A DNA stretch of 5,003 nucleotides. Source: Oscillospiraceae bacterium. Lineage in GTDB: Bacteria; Bacillota; Clostridia; Oscillospirales; Oscillospiraceae. Below the pieces are notes generated by a model. The model was not told the origin of the DNA, did no database searches, and worked only from the letters and a program-made list of their open reading frames with translations. Of this stretch, positions 1 through 5,003 are shown piece after piece (the stretch's first letter is position 1; each line of letters starts with the position of its first letter). Location of the stretch: the NCBI GenBank assembly GCA_017409645.1, contig JAFQSI010000322.1, positions 1 through 5,003 on the forward strand. The letters are read 5' to 3'. The position numbers and the translations under genes are program-made.

Positions 1-594
1 ATGGATCGGGAAATTCTGAACGAGAAGCTCCTTCCGTTGATCGATGAGCGTTATCAGAATCATTGTGCCTCTATCACCGGCCAGCCCTTCCAATGGGAGC
101 ATGATGAAGCTCTCTATCAAAAGACCCTCTCTGCTGAAAATCTGCAGAATATGCATCTGAGTTTCTTCGACAGCAGCCTCACGGTCCGTTTCCCGGCATG
201 GTATCCCGGTTCCGAAACTGCGTTCATGGAGACTTTGGAGGTACCGATGTTTGAAAAAAACGGGGCAGAATTAGATGGTACCTCTTGCATGGATGCGGCA
301 GATGTGATGATGTTCCCCGGCTTGATGGAACTGCTGGTCTCCCGGAACAGCAGTATTGTTGGCAATGGGACTATGGATTATGTGGCCTGGCAGCATAACG
401 ATGTTCTGATCGTTGCAATTGGCTGGTTTGGTGCGGATGACGATGCGTTCGATTACGATGTTTGCTCTGTTGACCTGAACACCGGCATGTGGTTTGATTG
501 CAGCGAAACCCTGGAGGACCTGGGACAGGACTATGATTCTTTCCGCAGCTATGTTCTGGATGCACTGAAGCTCAAGCTGGAGTCCAGAGGATAA
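1..594 (+). CDS. Hypothetical acidic protein, function unknown
   Basis: I do not recognise this 197-residue protein. The frame is open from the first base of the window and ends at TAA 592-594. The ATG at 1-3 is a possible start, but its ribosome binding site would lie outside the window, so the gene could begin further upstream. No signal peptide or long hydrophobic membrane segment is visible. The protein is acidic and rich in aromatic residues, with an Asp-rich patch around residues 145-155 (GADDDAFDYD) after a short beta-like stretch VLIVAIGWFG (about 136-145), and a helical-looking C-terminus (FRSYVLDALKLKLES). Small, soluble, acidic proteins beside an IS scar are often accessory cargo such as immunity proteins, but nothing here proves that. 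Codon use is less GC-biased than in the genes to the right. It is a credible gene because the frame is long, unbroken and of normal composition. Confidence 0.7.
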   Translation: MDREILNEKLLPLIDERYQNHCASITGQPFQWEHDEALYQKTLSAENLQNMHLSFFDSSLTVRFPAWYPGSETAFMETLEVPMFEKNGAELDGTSCMDAADVMMFPGLMELLVSRNSSIVGNGTMDYVAWQHNDVLIVAIGWFGADDDAFDYDVCSVDLNTGMWFDCSETLEDLGQDYDSFRSYVLDALKLKLESRG

Positions 595-607
595 ATCCCT
601 CCTATAG

Positions 608-633
608 TGAAGTGACCCCAAAAAGTTAGACAA
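608..633. repeat. Terminal inverted repeat of the IS3-family remnant
   Basis: The stretch beginning TGAAGTGACCCC and continuing AAAAAGTTAGAC has the look of an IS3-family terminal repeat: a TG end, a run of C, then A-rich AGTTAGAC. It lies 20 bases beyond the transposase stop codon (complement of 654-656), the expected place for the right end. The partner repeat (the complementary sequence) is not present elsewhere in the window, so no target-site duplication can be tested. The exact inner limit is approximate. Confidence 0.65.
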
Positions 634-653
634 ATATTTCGAACTCAAATTAT

Positions 654-845
654 TCAAGCAGCCAAGAGGGCTTGCTGTCTGTGTAATGCAGGTGGCAAGC
701 CCTTTGACTTTGCCTTGATGCGCCTGTTGTTGCAGTAATCGATGCAAGCGATCACTTCCTGTTTGAAGTGATCGACAGATTCAAACTCCTGCAAGTACAG
801 CAGCTCGCTTTTGAGGTGGCCGAGAAAACGCTCCATGGCTGCTGC
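654..845 (-). pseudogene. Truncated IS3-family transposase (OrfB C-terminus)
   Basis: The minus strand encodes MERFLGHLKSELLYL, then FKQEVIACIDYCNNRRIKAK, then GLPPALHRQQALLAA and a stop at 656-654. This matches the tail of the rve/DDE integrase domain of IS3-family OrfB proteins: the ME-x-F-x-G-x-LK-x-E block carries the last catalytic Glu of the DDE triad, and Y-x-N-x-R-[RI]-K ... L-x-G-x-x-P is the standard closing motif. About 60 of roughly 280 residues remain. The ATG at 836-834 is an internal Met of the full protein and not a real start. Upstream, the frame reads FATAAA before a stop at 857-855, whereas relatives have a DNA-A/V type sequence, so homology is lost just before the Met. No ribosome binding site is seen. 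The product, if made, would lack the first two catalytic Asp residues. Confidence 0.82.
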
Positions 846-955
846 CGTGGCAAATCATGGGATCACTCCTTTGGGTTTCTGGGAACAGTATAGAACATCC
901 GGTGGAGGATGCATAGGAAAAAATTCTTCGATTCGGGGCTGATGCTGTGTTATGA
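846..955. other. Intergenic stretch with no recognised content
   Basis: Between the broken end of the IS remnant and the promoter of the PHP gene there are about 110 bases of intermediate composition (58 G/C in 120 bases over 841-960). I see no reading frame with family resemblance, no RNA gene and no terminator with a T-run. A short inverted repeat CATCC/GGATG at 896-911 is too weak to name. The whole gene-free gap (595-1015) is otherwise accounted for by the IS scar, the promoter and the leader. Confidence 0.5.
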
Positions 956-984
956 TTGCCTTTTCTGCCCTTTTCCCCTATAAT
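956..984 (+). promoter_or_regulatory. Sigma-A-type promoter for the PHP gene
   Basis: A -35 box TTGCCT (956-961, four of six to TTGACA) and a perfect -10 box TATAAT (979-984) are separated by 17 bases, the optimal spacing. Transcription would start near 990-992, leaving a leader of about 25 bases before the ATG at 1016. The -10 box coincides with the loop of an inverted repeat annotated separately, which suggests possible control by a repressor. This is a prediction from sequence only. Confidence 0.7.
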
Positions 985-995
985 AAGGGGGAAAG
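970..995. repeat. Inverted repeat around the -10 box, possible operator
   Basis: CTTTTCCCCT (970-979) and AGGGGGAAAG (986-995) are complementary at nine of ten positions, the tenth being a G/T pair, with the six-base ATAATA between them. The repeat is centred on the -10 hexamer and reaches the predicted transcription start. Such a site could bind a dimeric repressor that blocks RNA polymerase. It could also be chance in C-run/G-run sequence. It is not a terminator, since it is upstream of the start and has no T-run after it. Confidence 0.4.
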
Positions 996-1015
996 TATGA
1001 TCAGGGAGGGAAAAT

Positions 1016-1864
1016 ATGAACAACAAGGTCGATCTGCACATCCACACCACCGCCTCCGACGGCTCGGACAGTCCCCGGGTGCTGGCTGGGAATATCAAAA
1101 AGGCGGGCATCGGGCTGTTCTCCGTCACGGACCACGACACCATCTCGGGAGCCCTGGCCATGGAGCCGCTGGTGCCGGAGGGGGTCCGGTTCGTCCGGGG
1201 CATCGAATTCTCCTGCGCCGATCCGGCGGGGAAGTGCCACATCCTGGGCTACGGCTACGATCCGGACCACCCGGCCTTCCGGGCGGCCCTGGCCGAGGGA
1301 CGGCAGCTGCGGCTGGCGAAGATGGCGCTGCGGATCGAGGCCCTGGCCCGGGATCACGGTATTGTGCTGACAGAAGGAGAGCTTCAGTGGGTCATGAGCC
1401 ACGAAAGCCCCGGCAAGCCCCACCTGGGACAGGTCCTGATGGACCGGGGGCTGGCGCCGACCCTGGACCGGGCCATCCAGGGCTACCTGCGGGACGTCCC
1501 CGGCCGGGACCGGATCGACGCGAAGACCGCCGTGGAGGCCATCACCGCCGCCGGAGGCTTCCCGGTCTGGGCCCATCCCCTGGGCGGCGAGGGGGAGAAG
1601 CGGCTGACGCCGGAGCGGTTCAGCCGATTGCTGCAGGCCCTGCTGGGCTACGGCATCCGGGGTATGGAGTGCTGGTATTCGAGATATTCCATGGCGGATG
1701 TGGACTTCCTGCTGGAGCAGGCGGACAGGCACGGCCTGACCGTCACCGGCGGCAGCGATTACCACGGCACCAACAAGCAGGATCTGCCCCTGGGGCGGCT
1801 GAATACCGACGGGGCCCCATGGACGGTTGACACCGATGCATTATATGGTATAATTTGTAAATAA
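1016..1864 (+). CDS. PHP-domain metal-dependent phosphoesterase
   Basis: The 282-residue product belongs to the PHP family of COG0613, which includes E. coli YciV/Rnm (RNase AM) and 3',5'-nucleoside bisphosphate phosphatases. These are cytoplasmic enzymes that use a trinuclear metal site to cleave phosphate esters of nucleotides or short RNA. All expected metal-ligand motifs are present in order: DLHIHTTASDGS (residues 6-17; H8, H10, D15), TDHDT (38-42; H40), GIEFS (62-66; E64), CHILGYG (74-80; H75), WAHPLGG (185-191; H187) and GGSDYHG (245-251; D248, H250). The helical insert typical of this group lies between about 85 and 180, with GKPHLGQVL around 133-141. Length is normal and the protein has no signal peptide. 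The ATG at 1016 is preceded five bases away by GGGAGGG (1004-1010). The next gene follows after 29 bases. The family is clear, but the exact substrate (RNA ends, pAp or another nucleotide) cannot be read from the sequence. Confidence 0.93.
   Translation: MNNKVDLHIHTTASDGSDSPRVLAGNIKKAGIGLFSVTDHDTISGALAMEPLVPEGVRFVRGIEFSCADPAGKCHILGYGYDPDHPAFRAALAEGRQLRLAKMALRIEALARDHGIVLTEGELQWVMSHESPGKPHLGQVLMDRGLAPTLDRAIQGYLRDVPGRDRIDAKTAVEAITAAGGFPVWAHPLGGEGEKRLTPERFSRLLQALLGYGIRGMECWYSRYSMADVDFLLEQADRHGLTVTGGSDYHGTNKQDLPLGRLNTDGAPWTVDTDALYGIICK
1827..1854 (+). promoter_or_regulatory. Consensus extended -10 promoter for the GH3 gene
   Basis: A perfect -35 box TTGACA (1827-1832) and a perfect -10 box TATAAT (1849-1854) are 16 bases apart, and TGG directly before the -10 box gives the extended -10 motif TGnTATAAT. 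The element lies inside the last codons of the PHP gene, in a local AT-rich dip of otherwise GC-rich DNA. Transcription would start near 1860-1862, about 33 bases before the GH3 start codon at 1894. It should give the GH3-kinase pair expression independent of the PHP promoter. No obvious operator or cre-like site was seen around it. Confidence 0.82.
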
Positions 1865-1893
1865 ACGGCTTTTTTCAGGATGGAGGACACCCG

Positions 1894-4119
1894 ATGAAAC
1901 GCTACACCATGGAACAAAAAGAGGGCTGGACCCTTTACCGCAACCAGGGCGGCGCGGAGATCGGCGCTGCGGACTGTCCGGTCCTGGAGCTGGACGGCTT
2001 CCTCTTCAAGGACCCGGAGGGGACCGGCAGGCTGCAGCCCTGGTGCGACTGGCGGCTGACTCCCGAGGAGCGGGCCGCCGATCTGGCGAAGCGCCTGAGC
2101 GTGGAGGAGATCGCCGGTCTGATGATCTACTCCGCCCACCAGATGGTCCCCGCGCCCCCCGCCGGGCCCTTTCCCGGCACCTATGGGGGAAAGCCCTTCG
2201 CTGAGAGCGGCGCTGAGCCCTGGGATCTGACGGACCAGCAGGTGAAAATGCTGACCGAGGACCACATCCGCCATGTGCTTCTGACGGTGGTCCGGTCCCC
2301 CGCCGTCTCCGCCCGGTGGAACAACCGGCTCCAGGCGCTGGCGGAAAAAATGCCCCACGCCATCCCGGTGAACATCTCCTCGGATCCCCGGCATGGGGCG
2401 GGGAAGGCCGCCGTGGAATTCAAGAGCGAGGCCGCGTCCGTCAGCAAATGGCCCGAGGGCCTGGGCCTGGCGGCCACCTTTGACGAGGAAATGGTCCGGG
2501 ATTACGGCCGTGCCGTGGCCGCGGAATACCGGGCCCTGGGCATCGCCACGGCCCTGGGACCCCAGATCGACCTGGGCACCGAGCCCCGGTGGCTGCGCTT
2601 CGAGGACACCTTCGGCCCGGACCCGGAGCTGGTGACCCGCTTCGGCAAAATTTACTGCGACGCCCTGCAGACCACCGCAGGTTCCCCCGACGGCTGGGGC
2701 CGGGATTCCGTGCTGGCCATGGTCAAGCACTGGCCCGGCGGCGGGCCCTGCGAGGCCGGGCGGGACGCCCACTATCCCTACGGCAAATTCGCCGTCTACC
2801 CCGGTGGGCGTCAGAGCGACCACCTGAAGCCCTTCACCGAGGGCGCCTTCCGGCTGGACGGCCCCACGAAAATGGCCGCCGCGGTCATGCCCTACTACAC
2901 CGTGTCCTGTGATTTTGACGAAAAAACAGGCCGCACCCTGGGCAATTCCTACAACCATCATCTGATCTCCGACCTGCTCCGGGACAAGTACGGCTACGAC
3001 GGCGTGGTCTGCACCGACTGGGGCATCACCAGCGATCCGGCTCCGGTCCTGGACTCCTTCGGCAGCCGGTGCTACGGCACGGAGGACCTGACCGAAGGGG
3101 AGCGGCACCTGAAGATCCTCGAGAACGGCGTGGACCAGTTCGGCGGCAACACCGACATCCGGCCCGTGCTGGAGGCCTACCGTCTCGGCTGCGGGAAGCA
3201 CGGCGAAGAATGGATGCGCGGGCGGTTCGAGCAGTCCGCCCGACGGCTTCTGCTGGGCTCCTTCCGCTGCGGATTGTTCGATCAGCCCTACCTGGATCCT
3301 GCGGAATCCGAACGGATCGTGGGCTGCGCCGAATTTACCCGGCGGGGCTTCGAAGCCCAGCTGAAGTCCCTGGTCCTGCTGAAAAACAAGGGCGTGCTGC
3401 CCCTGAAGGAGAAGCTGAAGGTCTATGTCCCCGACAGGCACATCGGCCCCGGCAAGACCTTCTTCCGGACCCCGGACCCCGGCCGGAACCTGCCCGGCGC
3501 GGACCGGGAGATCGTCGAAAAATACCTGACCTGGGCGGACACGCCGGAGGAAGCGGACGCGGCCCTGGTCTTCATCGAGAGCCCCATCTCCGACGGCTAC
3601 GATCAGGAGCAGGGCTACCTGCCCATCACGCTGCAGTATCGGCCCTACACCGCCGACACGGCCCGGGAAGCCTCCCTGGCCGGCGGGGATCCCCGGGAGA
3701 CTTCCCCAAACCGCAGCTACCGGGGCAAAACCAACACCGCCCGGAACGAATCGGACCTGGATCTGGTCCTGAACGCCCGGAGGACCATGGGGGACAAGCC
3801 CGTCGTCGTGGTCATCCGGATGCACCACGGGGCGGTGCTGGGGGAGCTGGAGCCCGCCGCCGACGCCATCGTCGTGGACTTCGGCGTCCAGGAGGAGGCC
3901 ATCCTGGAGCTGCTCACCGGCAGGGCGGCCCCCGCCGGAAGGCTCCCCATCCAGCTGCCTGCGGATATGGAGACGGTGGAGGTCCACTGCGAGGACAGGC
4001 CCCTGGACCTGACGGCCTACACCGACGAGCTGGGCAATACCTACGATTACGGCTTCGGCCTGACCTACAGAAAAGCATCACGATCTGCAGGGGGTGTTTC
4101 ACGTGAAACGTCAACATAA
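1894..4119 (+). CDS. Glycoside hydrolase family 3 protein (beta-glycosidase-like)
   Basis: The 741-residue product is a GH3 enzyme, a family of retaining exo-acting beta-glycosidases. After a ~55-residue lead-in, the (alpha/beta)8 domain shows LTPEERAADLAKRLSVEEIAGLM (about 55-77), SSDPRHG (162-168), DLGTEPRW (226-233), VKHWPGGGP (277-285; K278 and H279 of the substrate-binding site) and YDGVVCTDWG (368-377), in which D375 is the predicted catalytic nucleophile. DQFGG follows at 414-418. The alpha/beta sandwich domain begins near 480 (SLVLLKNKGVLPL, 492-504) and holds the subfamily block YLPITLQYRPYT (575-586), GDPRETSPNRSYRGKT (598-613) and PAGRLPIQLPADM (680-692), ending with YDYGFGLTY (717-725). 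There is no signal peptide and no added fibronectin-like domain, so it probably acts in the cytoplasm on imported oligosaccharides or glycosides. GGAGG (1882-1886) lies seven bases before the ATG. The gene has its own promoter at 1827-1854 and overlaps the sensor kinase gene by 17 bases. Sugar specificity and the acid/base residue cannot be assigned by eye. Confidence 0.93.
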   Translation: MKRYTMEQKEGWTLYRNQGGAEIGAADCPVLELDGFLFKDPEGTGRLQPWCDWRLTPEERAADLAKRLSVEEIAGLMIYSAHQMVPAPPAGPFPGTYGGKPFAESGAEPWDLTDQQVKMLTEDHIRHVLLTVVRSPAVSARWNNRLQALAEKMPHAIPVNISSDPRHGAGKAAVEFKSEAASVSKWPEGLGLAATFDEEMVRDYGRAVAAEYRALGIATALGPQIDLGTEPRWLRFEDTFGPDPELVTRFGKIYCDALQTTAGSPDGWGRDSVLAMVKHWPGGGPCEAGRDAHYPYGKFAVYPGGRQSDHLKPFTEGAFRLDGPTKMAAAVMPYYTVSCDFDEKTGRTLGNSYNHHLISDLLRDKYGYDGVVCTDWGITSDPAPVLDSFGSRCYGTEDLTEGERHLKILENGVDQFGGNTDIRPVLEAYRLGCGKHGEEWMRGRFEQSARRLLLGSFRCGLFDQPYLDPAESERIVGCAEFTRRGFEAQLKSLVLLKNKGVLPLKEKLKVYVPDRHIGPGKTFFRTPDPGRNLPGADREIVEKYLTWADTPEEADAALVFIESPISDGYDQEQGYLPITLQYRPYTADTAREASLAGGDPRETSPNRSYRGKTNTARNESDLDLVLNARRTMGDKPVVVVIRMHHGAVLGELEPAADAIVVDFGVQEEAILELLTGRAAPAGRLPIQLPADMETVEVHCEDRPLDLTAYTDELGNTYDYGFGLTYRKASRSAGGVSRETST
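4089..4096 (+). promoter_or_regulatory. Ribosome binding site fixing the GTG start of the kinase
   Basis: AGGGGGTG (4089-4096) differs by one base from the ideal AGGAGGTG and lies six bases before the GTG at 4103. It is inside the end of the GH3 coding sequence. The next in-frame ATG (4148) has no comparable site and would remove the basic residues that precede the first membrane helix, so GTG 4103 is the better start. Confidence 0.75.
4095..4110. promoter_or_regulatory. parS-like ParB-binding site
   Basis: TGTTTCACGTGAAACG matches the chromosomal parS consensus TGTTNCACGTGAAACA (defined in Bacillus subtilis and widely conserved) at every specified base but the last. It contains a perfect 14-base palindrome, GTTTCACGTGAAAC (4096-4109). 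ParB dimers load on such sites, spread along the DNA and recruit SMC, which organises the origin region of the chromosome. The site overlaps the end of the GH3 gene and includes the GTG start codon of the kinase gene (4103-4105). Placement inside coding sequence is normal for parS. It could be a chance match, but a palindrome of this length and specificity is unlikely in GC-rich DNA. Confidence 0.7.
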
Positions 4120-5003
4120 AGGACATATCCCGCTGCTGTGGAAGCTGATGATCTGGATTATCGTTGCCGGCTTCGCGATGCTGACGCTGACCATGGCGGT
4201 GACGCTTCGCTACACGCTGAATTCCTTACAGAGCAAGATCGACGAGATCCTCATGTCCACCGTCAAGACCCTGGCAGAAAGCCCCCTGGTTCTGGAGGAG
4301 CTGCGGGACGGCGTCTGCAGCGAGGATATGGCGATCTATCTGACCAGTGTGGTCGACAACACCGCCGATCTGGACTACATCACCATCGCGGACACAAATT
4401 CCATCCGCAGCTTCCATATCGACCCGGCCTTCGTCGGCAGGACCTTTGAGGGCGGCGACCAGTACCGGGCCCTGGCGGGGGAGGTCTATATTTCCGATGT
4501 CAACCCCGACAATTTCGAGGGCCAGCGCCGGGCCTTCCATCCGGTCTATGAGGAGGACGGCACCATCATCGGCTTCATCATGGCCTCCACCACCCACGAC
4601 CGGATCGACGAGCTGCGCAGCAACATCCTTTCCACCTATGCAAAGCTCTATCTGATGCTGGCGGTCTGCGCCCTGATCTTTTCCATGCTGCTGGCCATCA
4701 ACCTGGGCAGGGATCTGCGGGGCATCAAGCCCGATGACCTGCTGCGCGTCTACCTGACCCAGAACGACATGCTCAACGCCCTGGACGAGGGGCTGGTATC
4801 CTATGACAACACGGGCAAGGTCCGGCTGGCCAACACCGCCGCCGCCCGGATGCTGGGCCAGCGGGAGGATCTGCTGGTGGGGCAGCAGGTGGATGACCTG
4901 CTCCGGGCCGAGGACGGCTCCAGCCTCCGGGACCGGACCGACCAGGAGCTGGGCCAGCAGACCAGCCGGGCCAATGTCCTGGCGAAAAACATCCGGCTCC
5001 CGG
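4103..5003 (+). CDS. CitA/DcuS-family sensor histidine kinase, N-terminal part
   Basis: The gene starts at GTG 4103 and runs off the window, so only the first 300 residues are visible. It encodes a short basic N-terminus (MKRQHKGH), a first membrane helix (about 11-35), an extracytoplasmic sensor domain (about 36-178), a second membrane helix (about 179-199) and the start of a cytoplasmic PAS domain (from about 220; MLNALDEGLVSYDNTGKVRL, then ANTAAARMLG). The sensor domain shows family landmarks: DYITIADTNSIRSFH (91-105), VGRTFEGGD (111-119), RRAFHPVYEEDG (142-153) and IIGFIMASTT (155-164). R102, H105, R143 and F145 align with the DcuS ligand residues R107, H110, R147 and F149, pointing to a carboxylate ligand such as citrate or a C4-dicarboxylate. 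The HisKA/ATPase part and any partner response regulator would lie beyond the edge. The 17-base overlap with the GH3 gene suggests co-transcription and translational coupling. The frame spans 901 bases without a stop, and its codon use matches the neighbours. Confidence 0.9.
   Translation, partial: MKRQHKGHIPLLWKLMIWIIVAGFAMLTLTMAVTLRYTLNSLQSKIDEILMSTVKTLAESPLVLEELRDGVCSEDMAIYLTSVVDNTADLDYITIADTNSIRSFHIDPAFVGRTFEGGDQYRALAGEVYISDVNPDNFEGQRRAFHPVYEEDGTIIGFIMASTTHDRIDELRSNILSTYAKLYLMLAVCALIFSMLLAINLGRDLRGIKPDDLLRVYLTQNDMLNALDEGLVSYDNTGKVRLANTAAARMLGQREDLLVGQQVDDLLRAEDGSSLRDRTDQELGQQTSRANVLAKNIRLP

Larger units (their letters stand above)
608..845 (-). mobile_element. IS3-family insertion sequence remnant (3' end only)
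   Basis: This is the right-hand end of an IS3-family element, probably of the IS150-like group, read on the minus strand. It keeps one outer terminal repeat (from 608) and the last ~60 codons of the orfB transposase. Similarity to the family stops near 843-845, where a stop codon follows shortly upstream and the rest of orfB, orfA and the other terminal repeat are absent. The remnant is therefore about 240 bp of an element normally about 1.2-1.5 kb and cannot move by itself. It starts only 13 bases after the stop codon of the upstream gene. Family assignment rests on the transposase tail and the terminal repeat style. The inner breakpoint is uncertain by some bases. Confidence 0.8.

Noticed and set aside
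237..284. Inverted repeat GAGGTACC / GGTACCTC inside the first gene
   Set aside because: Each arm contains the self-complementary GGTACC, the arms are short and 31 bases apart, and they are inside coding sequence; chance is sufficient.
657..682. Stem-like sequence AAGCAGCC ... GGCTTGCT as a terminator for the first gene
   Set aside because: It has a bulge, lacks a following T-run and lies in the transposase tail coding sequence at the end of the IS.
271..747. Minus-strand 158-codon frame spanning the first gene and the IS scar
   Set aside because: It crosses the IS boundary and overlaps the real transposase tail in another frame; no motif supports it.
952..1830. Long plus-strand frame overlapping the PHP gene, and a minus-strand frame at 1001-1765
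   Set aside because: Both are shadows of the PHP gene. They are rich in Arg, Gly and Pro and lack motifs, whereas the frame from 1016 carries all PHP metal ligands.
1861..1880. T-run after the PHP stop codon as a Rho-independent terminator
   Set aside because: The six-T run at 1870-1875 has no GC-rich hairpin in front of it; the preceding sequence is the AT-rich promoter -10 region.
1759..3987. A 742-codon open frame antisense to the GH3 gene
   Set aside because: It is a by-product of GC-rich codon bias. The translation is low-complexity (rich in Gly, Pro, Val, Gln) with no family motifs, while the plus strand has clear GH3 motifs through the whole stretch.
3069..4106. 345-codon plus-strand frame within the GH3 gene
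   Set aside because: Arg/Gly/Pro-rich shadow frame; the GH3 frame is continuous and has the conserved C-terminal domain blocks here.
4138..4655. Two plus-strand frames (4138-4449, 4347-4655) and a minus-strand frame (4226-4597)
   Set aside because: They lie inside the kinase sensor domain, which has the recognisable DcuS/CitA-type residues in the frame from 4103.

Overview
The window looks like a chromosomal segment of a GC-rich, Gram-positive anaerobe, most likely a gut-type clostridium of the Oscillospirales. This is inference from several signs: strong AGGGAGGG/GGAGG-type ribosome binding sites, consensus sigma-A-like promoters, an IS3-family remnant with a clostridial look, a cytoplasmic GH3 enzyme of a subfamily common in such bacteria, and a CitA/DcuS-type sensor kinase. 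No marker gene fixes the taxon.

The window falls into two parts. The left part (1 to about 1000) is less GC-rich (31 of 60 bases G/C at 61-120) and looks accessory. It holds an unrecognised acidic 197-residue protein gene (1-594), then a scar of an IS3-family insertion sequence (608 to about 845, minus strand) that keeps one terminal repeat and the last ~60 codons of its transposase, then about 110 bases with no recognisable content. The right part (from about 1000 on) is strongly GC-rich (44 of 60 at 2521-2580), tightly packed and all on the plus strand.

The right part has three genes. A PHP-family metal-dependent phosphoesterase (1016-1864) has its own promoter at 956-984, whose -10 box sits in the loop of an inverted repeat. 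A glycoside hydrolase family 3 enzyme (1894-4119) has a fully consensus extended -10 promoter (1827-1854) lying inside the end of the PHP gene. The start of a membrane-bound CitA/DcuS-family sensor histidine kinase (from 4103, cut by the window edge) overlaps the GH3 gene by 17 bases and is probably translationally coupled to it. GH3 plus the kinase probably form one transcription unit, with the PHP gene partly uncoupled by the internal promoter.

The two most interesting signals are a near-perfect chromosomal parS (ParB-binding) sequence at 4095-4110, which contains the GTG start codon of the kinase, and a sensor domain that keeps the carboxylate-binding residues known from DcuS although its neighbour is a sugar hydrolase. 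I did not find clear evidence for a wholly new biological system here. No rRNA, tRNA, CRISPR array or riboswitch was recognised.
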